From: SKGA01 sp051819745
GTDB lineage: Archaea; Nanobdellota; Nanobdellia; Woesearchaeales; SKGA01
Direction: 5' to 3'
DNA length: 5,510 nucleotides
Assembly (NCBI GenBank): GCA_051819745.1
Contig: JBNJGO010000045.1
Span: 1-5,510, forward strand
The notes beneath the pieces were generated by a model, which saw nothing but the letters and a program-made list of their open reading frames with translations, was not told the DNA's origin and did no database searches. Numbering within the stretch: the first letter of the stretch is position 1; the number at the start of each line of letters is the position of its first letter. A program made the translations under genes and the position numbers. This document shows, in pieces, positions 1 to 4,101 of this stretch.

Positions 1-47
1 AATGTCTTTAAAAGCGCTACGCGGAGTTGTCCAGTGGCAATTTCCGG

Positions 48-54
48 AAAAAAA
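48..54 (-). terminator. U-tract terminator after the HD hydrolase gene
   Basis: On the minus strand seven T residues follow the TGA stop codon directly. A short oligo-T run without a stable hairpin is the usual form of archaeal intrinsic terminators. A 10-bp palindrome, TTTCCGGAAA (41-50), overlaps the run and may add weak structure. The call rests on position and base run only. Confidence 0.45.
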
Positions 55-987
55 TCACGAGTAGAAGTCAGTCCTGATCTCGCTCAATATGGGTGTGTAG
101 TCGGCTGGATAGGTCCGTCTCTTGTTAGCGCCGAGTTTCTTGACGATGTGGATGGGATCGACACCGGGATAGAGCTTGATGCTATCCAGATAGAGTTGTT
201 TCATGAGGTTGCGGAGCTTGTCATAATCAAAGATTCTGTTGTCAGAGCCGATGTCAACGAGGAGTTTCTGTTCGGCAAAGGGCAAGTATAAGGAGAGGTT
301 GTCAATGGCGATGGCTTCCTGCTGTGCTTGGAATTCTGTTTCCAGAGTGGAGATGAAGAGGTCGTCATCACGGTAGAATAATCCCTTGTCCAGGAAGGCA
401 TCATAGGTTCTCGTTTTCTTGAGAAAGGCAGCGAGGACTTTGTCGTCAGAGAAATCCAGAGCGCGGTACTCAGCGAGAAGACCTTCGACGTTGCGCTTCT
501 CGTCAGGGTCGGTGTTGAGAAAACGGTCGATGAGCTTGAGAACGGCAGCAACGATTTTCGTGTCAGGATGCGTGGCGTTGTGATCGAAGGTGAAGATCTT
601 CATGATGTAGTCGAAGTAAGGGATGCCTGGTCGGTGCGTGAGGCGGTTGACGAAATACGAGGTGAACGTGCCGTTGATACCTGCTGGCTTGAGAAGCGTG
701 TTGAGATATGTCTTTTGAGGGTCAGAGGGTGATCCGCGAAAAGGGTGATAGACGTCTATCGAGTCGATATCTTCAACGACGTCATGGAGCCAGGCGGCAG
801 CGAGCGCGGGTTCACAGTAGTCTTTGGTTGTGAGGATGTCAGCGGATTTTTCAGCCATTTTTTCCAGGTGAGCGGTCGTGTAAGGCAATCCTGTCTTTCG
901 ATAGATGCCTTTGAAGAGATGTCTGGCAAGGGATTCCGCGTAATGGACAAGAGAGTCTTGTGCACCGAGTTCCTGAAGCGGTTCCAT
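55..987 (-). CDS. RelA/SpoT-type HD hydrolase (putative small alarmone hydrolase)
   Basis: A 310-residue soluble protein with an N-terminal HD phosphohydrolase domain (about residues 20-165). RKTGLPY (30-36) corresponds to RKSGEPY of Rel/SpoT, followed by H40. H68-D69 lie in LHDVVED, with E72-D73 at the catalytic ED position, and KLIDRFLN carries D154 and N158. The H, HD, ED and D-x3-N set matches the Mn-dependent (p)ppGpp 3'-pyrophosphohydrolase site. No synthetase, TGS or ACT domain is seen, so this would be a stand-alone (SAH/MESH1-like) enzyme. Residues about 175-310 exceed the roughly 180-residue MESH1 length and I do not recognise them. The start at 987 is chosen because a TATA box lies 27 bp upstream, no SD is present (leaderless), and a longer reading to 1161 would translate the promoter and run antisense into the antitoxin gene. 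GC is about 50%. The substrate could be another nucleotide. Confidence 0.82.
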   Translation of the reverse strand: MEPLQELGAQDSLVHYAESLARHLFKGIYRKTGLPYTTAHLEKMAEKSADILTTKDYCEPALAAAWLHDVVEDIDSIDVYHPFRGSPSDPQKTYLNTLLKPAGINGTFTSYFVNRLTHRPGIPYFDYIMKIFTFDHNATHPDTKIVAAVLKLIDRFLNTDPDEKRNVEGLLAEYRALDFSDDKVLAAFLKKTRTYDAFLDKGLFYRDDDLFISTLETEFQAQQEAIAIDNLSLYLPFAEQKLLVDIGSDNRIFDYDKLRNLMKQLYLDSIKLYPGVDPIHIVKKLGANKRRTYPADYTPILSEIRTDFYS

Positions 988-1010
988 GTGTGAATATCCG
1001 AGGCACAGTG

Positions 1011-1017
1011 TTATAAA
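1011..1017 (-). promoter_or_regulatory. TATA box of the HD hydrolase gene
   Basis: Read on the minus strand this is TTTATAA, with A-rich sequence upstream that could serve as BRE. Its centre is about 27 bp from the ATG at 987, so transcription would begin at or next to the start codon. That fits the missing SD and suggests a leaderless mRNA. On the plus strand the same bases read TTATAAA, so they might also serve the divergent antitoxin gene. Confidence 0.5.
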
Positions 1018-1041
1018 TGTTTTGCAGAGATACAGAAAGAC

Positions 1042-1047
1042 ATATAA
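1042..1047 (+). promoter_or_regulatory. possible TATA box of the antitoxin-toxin operon
   Basis: ATATAA lies about 40 bp upstream of the GTG start. It would place the transcription start near 1070, inside the GTGAT repeat block and just before the SD. The alternative box at 1011-1017 would give a longer leader. AT-rich sequence makes chance matches likely. Confidence 0.3.
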
Positions 1048-1050
1048 CTG

Positions 1051-1090
1051 AAAAGTGATTATTAGTGATATAAGGTGATTTATTGTGATA
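1051..1090 (+). promoter_or_regulatory. four 10-bp GTGAT direct repeats, probable antitoxin operator
   Basis: GTGAT occurs at 1055, 1065, 1075 and 1085, exactly 10 bp apart. The units are AAAAGTGATT, ATTAGTGATA, TAAGGTGATT and TATTGTGATA, with the last base alternating T/A. The third copy is also the SD (AGGTGAT, 1073-1079) and the fourth holds the GTG start codon. Ribbon-helix-helix antitoxins commonly bind repeated short sites on one helix face and repress their own operon, so this is a natural operator. Binding is inferred; the repeat is directly visible. Confidence 0.6.
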
Positions 1091-1336
1091 CAAGCAAGGT
1101 TCGAGTTAGACGAATATACTGCCAGAGTGCTTGATGTCGTCAAGGGAAAGTTCGGTCTCAAGAACAGGCAAGAAGCGCTTCGTAAACTCGCTCAGGAAGA
1201 AGGAGAGAAATACGTCGAGCCGATCCCTGACGAGACAGTGCTACGAGAGATTGATGAGATCTATAAAGCGCATAAGAAAGAACATCCGAACAGGACAATG
1301 GATGATAGCGAACTCAAGAGGCTTCTAGATGTTTAG
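1085..1336 (+). CDS. ribbon-helix-helix antitoxin (DUF2683-like)
   Basis: An 83-residue antitoxin of a type II toxin-antitoxin pair. The N-terminus (MIQARFELDE) reads as the DNA-contacting beta strand, followed by two helices (about residues 11-40, with the VVKGKFGLKNRQEAL signature). This resembles archaeal DUF2683 proteins. The charged tail (about 45-83, rich in E, K and D) would wrap and neutralise the toxin. The start is GTG, with SD AGGTGAT five bases upstream. The gene overlaps the toxin gene by 8 bp, the usual translational coupling of such pairs. Autoregulation through the GTGAT repeats over its own start is likely. The family assignment is from remembered sequence character, not a search. 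Confidence 0.8.
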   Translation: MIQARFELDEYTARVLDVVKGKFGLKNRQEALRKLAQEEGEKYVEPIPDETVLREIDEIYKAHKKEHPNRTMDDSELKRLLDV

Positions 1337-1598
1337 TTACGATATCACAGATATCCTGAGAAAGAAACTGCGCAAGATCGGCAAGAAGGACAAGATACTG
1401 GCAAGGAATTTCTACAGGAAAGTGCAAGAGGTCATCAGCAGGGACGAGCAGTCCATTGCCATGTATAAGAACCTCAAATCCCCGATGAACGAGTATAAAC
1501 GAATCCATCTGACCGATAATTTCATCCTGCTGTTCAGTGTTGAAGGAAAACACATACTCGTTATCGATATCAAGCATTGGGATGATGTGTATACGTGA
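1329..1598 (+). CDS. RelE/ParE-superfamily toxin
   Basis: An 89-residue basic protein, the likely toxin partner of the preceding antitoxin. It has the RelE-fold order: two N-terminal helices rich in K and R (about residues 5-40), then strands YKRIHLTDNFILLFSVE and HILVIDIKHWDDVY (about 56-88). The motif K-R-[IV]-H followed by an LLFSV strand and an ID-x-K-H strand is typical of archaeal RelE-like proteins, which cleave ribosome-bound mRNA. K57, R58 and H83 are candidate functional residues. ParE-like gyrase action cannot be excluded by eye. The ATG lies inside the antitoxin's last codons, so translation is probably coupled. The gene appears intact. GC (about 45%) is closer to the HD gene than to the AT-rich operon downstream. 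Confidence 0.78.
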   Translation: MFSYDITDILRKKLRKIGKKDKILARNFYRKVQEVISRDEQSIAMYKNLKSPMNEYKRIHLTDNFILLFSVEGKHILVIDIKHWDDVYT

Positions 1599-1600
1599 AT

Positions 1601-1614
1601 AATGTTTAAACATT
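1601..1614. repeat. perfect 14-bp palindrome AATGTTTAAACATT
   Basis: The palindrome begins two bases after the toxin stop codon. With no loop it is better suited to binding a symmetric protein dimer than to forming a hairpin. AACATT recurs in part at 1630-1635 within the following stem-loop. Its role is unknown. Confidence 0.5.
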
Positions 1615-1622
1615 CAGTTCAA

Positions 1623-1646
1623 GAAAGTGAACATTTGTTTACTTTC
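1623..1646 (+). terminator. 10-bp stem-loop behind the toxin gene, possible terminator
   Basis: GAAAGTGAAC (1623-1632) pairs with GTTTACTTTC (1637-1646) over ten positions, with one G-U pair and a four-base ATTT loop. The right arm is also T-rich, as in archaeal termination sites. It lies 25 bp after the toxin stop and could end or stabilise the toxin-antitoxin mRNA. No long T run follows, so a terminator role is uncertain. Confidence 0.35.
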
Positions 1647-1976
1647 ATATACCAGAGCAAGCATTAGTCATCTCAAGCAATTACGAAGGACAACGAAAAG
1701 TCGGTACCACAACAGTCGAATTCATACCGCTTGCACAACTCCAATTGAAGAAACTATGAAGCAGAAGCGGAAAGATTTAGGAGCAAGCGATACATAAAGT
1801 CAGAGACAAAATCAACATTAATCAAGATCAACTTCTTCAAGATCGTACGCATAGAGATTCATCAAGTAAAAGTAGAAGTTAATGTCAACATCAATTTTAA
1901 AACAAACATTCGCCATAGAGATGTATATGAGACATATCAGTTATTAATATTTCTTGTATCAATAAAACACATATGA
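1631..1976 (+). pseudogene. possible frameshifted, start-less gene remnant
   Basis: Two adjoining open stretches look like one broken coding region. Frame 1631-1759 reads EQALVISSNYEGQRKVGTTT and then VEFIPLAQLQLKKL before a TGA. Frame 1755-1976 continues as YEAEAERFRSKRYIKS and then a K-, I- and V-rich stretch. Joined at about 1755 they give a natural helix, QLQLKK(L)YEAEAERFRSK. There is no usable start codon upstream, and the first frame opens right after a TGA at 1628-1630. I do not recognise the family. Chance open frames in AT-rich DNA are a real alternative, above all after about 1900. Confidence 0.25.
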
Positions 1977-2005
1977 AATGAAACAAGTGAAAATCAACCA
2001 AACAA

Positions 2006-2014
2006 TTATAAATA
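2006..2014 (+). promoter_or_regulatory. TATA box of the RiPP operon
   Basis: TTATAAATA is preceded by an A/C-rich stretch (AACCAAACA, 1997-2004 region) that could be a BRE. Its centre is about 37 bp upstream of the precursor ATG and predicts a start near 2035, at the edge of the SD, giving a very short leader. This is the best box in the gap. Another AT-rich candidate lies at 1942-1951. Confidence 0.45.
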
Positions 2015-2034
2015 TTATTGAGATAAGTAAGAAT

Positions 2035-2041
2035 AGGTGAT
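2035..2041 (+). promoter_or_regulatory. Shine-Dalgarno site of the precursor peptide gene
   Basis: AGGTGAT complements the 16S rRNA 3' end (AUCACCU) and sits five bases from the ATG at 2047, which fixes that start. Sequence and spacing are the same as at the antitoxin gene: both read AGGTGATTTAT before the start region. It is the strongest SD in the operon, fitting high output of a precursor peptide. Confidence 0.75.
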
Positions 2042-2046
2042 TTATA

Positions 2047-2250
2047 ATGACGGATCTCACTAAGTTCGTGAAACAATATAAAGCTACAAAACCAGAATCC
2101 ACAAAACCTGAAGTCATCTCTGTAGTGCAAAAAGGAACAGTATTAACACCAGAAGATCTATACAAGGGTTTTGTAGATAACAGTTATAAGACAACATGCT
2201 GCCATGGAAATGGAGGTTGCGATTCTTGTTATAGCAATTGTGACATGTGA
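2047..2250 (+). CDS. cysteine-rich RiPP precursor peptide
   Basis: A 67-residue peptide that appears to be the substrate of the enzymes encoded after it. Residues 1-50 form a charged, Cys-free leader with a TKPES/TKPEV repeat (14-23) and a possible recognition segment around VLTPEDLYKGFV (32-43). The last 17 residues, CCHGNGGCDSCYSNCDM, hold all five cysteines (C51, C52, C58, C61, C65). Two C-aromatic-x-N units occur, C52-H-G-N and C61-Y-S-N. A Cys-free leader, a Cys/Gly/Ser-rich tail and adjacent radical SAM/SPASM genes are the hallmarks of radical-SAM RiPPs such as sactipeptides, ranthipeptides and triceptides. No signal peptide or membrane segment is present. Start and SD are clear. The stop overlaps the next gene's start. 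A small zinc-binding protein is the main alternative, but the context argues against it. Confidence 0.8.
   Translation: MTDLTKFVKQYKATKPESTKPEVISVVQKGTVLTPEDLYKGFVDNSYKTTCCHGNGGCDSCYSNCDM
2086..2115 (+). repeat. two 15-bp tandem units in the leader (TKPES/TKPEV)
   Basis: ACAAAACCAGAATCC is followed directly by ACAAAACCTGAAGTC. The first 12 bases differ at one position. The repeat encodes TKPES-TKPEV and looks like a recent in-frame duplication in the leader, probably a flexible spacer. Confidence 0.6.
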
Positions 2251-2912
2251 TGATGAAACAATATAATGAAACAATAGCAAAAAATCAAGCTGTGATAAGT
2301 GATTTTTTTTCTTTTTCAATTGAAAATATTGAATTTAAGATTGTTAAAAACAGAAAAGAGTTTGATAAAGAAGCCAGTAATAGATCAAATAAAAAAATAA
2401 AAACACCTCGATGGGTTGTCGGAAAAACAATAAAAAAAACAATCATACTATTAGATAAAGATGCTTATGATAAGGAATCAAGCCATAAAAGCGAAGATTT
2501 CGAAATGGTCATGAGACACGAAATAGCACACATATATCTAAGAACCTTTTTGATACATAATAACCAAATGATATGGTTTGAAGAAGCATTTGCACATTTT
2601 ATTTCTAATATAAGTTCAAAAGAGTATTGGAAATTGAATGAAAAGAAAACAATTCCTGATCTCCCTTCAATAATATATCCTGAGCAAATGAACAATATAC
2701 ACAGCTCGTACATATTCGGAAGTAAATTCATCCATTGGTTATATAGTGTCAATGGAAAAAACAAGATTATCGAATTTCTAGAACAATTACGTGAAAAACC
2801 AAAAACAGACCCTTGCACAATTTTTAGAAATGTATTTTCAGAAGAGATGAGCGACTCATTCAAGAGATGGAAATATGAAACCATACCACAAAATAAAAAC
2901 AACAACAGATAA
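2250..2912 (+). CDS. gluzincin (HExxH) metallopeptidase, peptidase MA-like, putative leader protease
   Basis: A 220-residue cytoplasmic zinc peptidase candidate with no signal peptide or membrane helix. Numbered from this ATG, HEIAH (90-94) gives two zinc ligands and the catalytic Glu, and WFEEAFAHF (109-117) supplies the downstream Glu (E112 most likely), as in M1 and related 'MA-like' gluzincins (W-[LF]-x-E-[GA]-x-A). The C-terminal part, with Y-x-F-G-x-x-F-I-x-W-L (about 154-164) and a final F-K-R-W (about 204-207), also fits the all-helical tail of that group. It follows the precursor gene in a TGATG stop/start overlap without its own SD, so it is translationally coupled. The neighbouring GTG (2247) and ATG (2253) are possible starts. 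The context suggests it cleaves the modified precursor's leader. Immunity or unrelated proteolysis remain possible. Confidence 0.75.
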   Translation: MMKQYNETIAKNQAVISDFFSFSIENIEFKIVKNRKEFDKEASNRSNKKIKTPRWVVGKTIKKTIILLDKDAYDKESSHKSEDFEMVMRHEIAHIYLRTFLIHNNQMIWFEEAFAHFISNISSKEYWKLNEKKTIPDLPSIIYPEQMNNIHSSYIFGSKFIHWLYSVNGKNKIIEFLEQLREKPKTDPCTIFRNVFSEEMSDSFKRWKYETIPQNKNNNR

Positions 2913-4101
2913 TTATTTTGTAATCAATCCACTTACAGGAAAATGGAGCATAACTACTGACAACAAGAAAGGAATAATTGATGAGATAGAAGAAGAAAAA
3001 GAACATAAATTCTTAGAAGACAAACTGGATATGATTATCCTCAATACTACAAAAAAATGTAATCTGGGTTGCATCTATTGTTCTAACGGGGAAAAAGAAA
3101 CGGAAGATATGAACATATCTGTAGGAAAAAAAGTTATAGAGCGTGTGGAAGAATACAACCCATCATCAATGAGAATAGTTTTCCACGGTAATGAACCATT
3201 ACTTAATTTCAAATTCATAAAACAATTTTCATATTTGGCTCGGAGAAGCAAAACACCTTTTAGATTATCACTACAAACAAACGGAACCGTTTTTACAAAA
3301 GAAATTCTCGATTACTTGAAAAATCAAGCAATAGAAGTTTCCTTCAGCATGGACGGTAAAGAAAGCGAGCATAATCTCCAAAGACCATATAAGAACAGTG
3401 AAAAAGGAACATTCAAAAAAATACAACGAGACATCAAAAAAATAAGAGAGTTCCAAAACTATATTGCGCCAATAACAGTAGTCACAAAACATAATGTCAA
3501 AAAACTACCGGAGATATATTCTTATTATAAGAATAAAAACTATGACCGAGTACAATTTACACTAGTACAACCGTTAGGATATGCAAGTACATCTGAACTA
3601 ATACCTGATCAAGAAGAGCTATTCCAATCAATGAAAAAAGTGATTGAAAAAAACATCACGGACTTGTACAAAGGATCGAAATTCAAAGTCAGAAATCTGA
3701 CGACAATAGTAGGAAACTTCTTTCAAGCATCAAGACCATTAACCTGCACCAGTTGTGGAGTTAATAAGCTACATCCCTTAGCGATTGATATTGATGGAAC
3801 ATATTATCCTTGTGACACATTATGGGAACGAGAAGATTATCGTTTGGGAAATATCTATACAGACTCAATTCTTGAAACTATCACATCAAGCAATAATCCT
3901 CGAAACGCCACTAAACAAGACGTATCAAACAACATGAAATACCCTTTTTTTCGTCTTCATGCAAATGGATGTCCAGCAGCGATACAAACTCTGAATGAAA
4001 AAGGACCATATATGGAATATTATGAGAAGATATATCATTATATTGCCTCAAACATAGAAGAATACGCGCAAAAAGGAATTATCGAGAAGGTACTAGAATG
4101 A
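2875..4101 (+). CDS. radical SAM peptide maturase with one-cluster SPASM-like region
   Basis: A 408-residue radical SAM enzyme that probably modifies the precursor core. CNLGCIYC (62-69) binds the SAM [4Fe-4S] cluster. FHGNEP (103-108) replaces the usual GGEP, and FSMDG (157-161) followed by R170-P171 matches the anSME/SPASM group. The C-terminal region keeps C291, C294, C313 (in DGTYYPC, the G-x4-C motif) and C366 (NGCPAA), but the C-x2-C-x5-C positions before C366 are N353, Y356 and H362, and no later Cys follows. By the anSME ligand order, this keeps an auxiliary cluster I set and loses all of cluster II. Residues 1-45 (YFVINPLTGKW..., then a helix) form a small N-terminal domain of the kind seen in RiPP maturases. 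The start is supported because this domain begins at once. It overlaps the peptidase gene by 38 bp and the next gene by 4 bp. Confidence 0.85.
   Translation: MKPYHKIKTTTDNYFVINPLTGKWSITTDNKKGIIDEIEEEKEHKFLEDKLDMIILNTTKKCNLGCIYCSNGEKETEDMNISVGKKVIERVEEYNPSSMRIVFHGNEPLLNFKFIKQFSYLARRSKTPFRLSLQTNGTVFTKEILDYLKNQAIEVSFSMDGKESEHNLQRPYKNSEKGTFKKIQRDIKKIREFQNYIAPITVVTKHNVKKLPEIYSYYKNKNYDRVQFTLVQPLGYASTSELIPDQEELFQSMKKVIEKNITDLYKGSKFKVRNLTTIVGNFFQASRPLTCTSCGVNKLHPLAIDIDGTYYPCDTLWEREDYRLGNIYTDSILETITSSNNPRNATKQDVSNNMKYPFFRLHANGCPAAIQTLNEKGPYMEYYEKIYHYIASNIEEYAQKGIIEKVLE

Larger units (their letters stand above)
1599..2046. other. 448-bp gap without an intact gene
   Basis: No intact reading frame with a plausible start is seen on either strand. 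The gap holds a palindrome and stem-loop just behind the toxin gene, a possible frameshifted gene remnant, a short direct repeat TCAAGATC (1822-1829 and 1837-1844), and the promoter and SD of the next operon at its right end. Composition becomes strongly AT-rich from about 1890 on. Confidence 0.7.

Noticed and set aside
21..92. GCGGAGTTGTCCAGTGG (21-37) resembles the 5' end of a tRNA
   Set aside because: The D arm does not pair, no anticodon or T arm follows, and a tRNA would overlap the 3' end of the HD gene.
34..291. Plus-strand open frame of 85 codons
   Set aside because: It lies wholly antisense to the 3' end of the HD hydrolase gene, which has clear family motifs; no SD and no recognisable protein.
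988..1161. 58-residue upstream extension of the HD protein, with a hydrophobic stretch that looks like a membrane helix
   Set aside because: It translates the AT-rich promoter gap and runs antisense into the antitoxin gene. The Met at 987 sits a normal distance from a TATA box, so the hydrophobic stretch is an artefact.
1314..1613. Minus-strand frame of 99 codons
   Set aside because: It is antisense to the whole toxin gene, which has RelE-type features and a coupled antitoxin.
1822..1844. TCAAGATC direct repeat (two copies 15 bp apart) as a possible attachment site or CRISPR remnant
   Set aside because: Only 8 bp, two copies, with no integrase, spacer pattern or flanking tRNA; most likely chance.
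1897..2165. Two minus-strand hydrophobic frames over the promoter and precursor gene
   Set aside because: Hydrophobic runs are expected from the complement of A-rich DNA; neither has an SD, and both overlap a well-supported precursor gene.
2247..2249. GTG as the start of the peptidase gene (4-bp GTGA overlap)
   Set aside because: Possible, but the ATG three bases on (2250) gives an equally tight TGATG coupling and a better start codon; the difference is one residue.
2465..2905. Minus-strand frame of 146 codons
   Set aside because: It is antisense to the peptidase gene, including its HExxH and WFEEAF motifs; its own product is hydrophobic and matches nothing recognisable.
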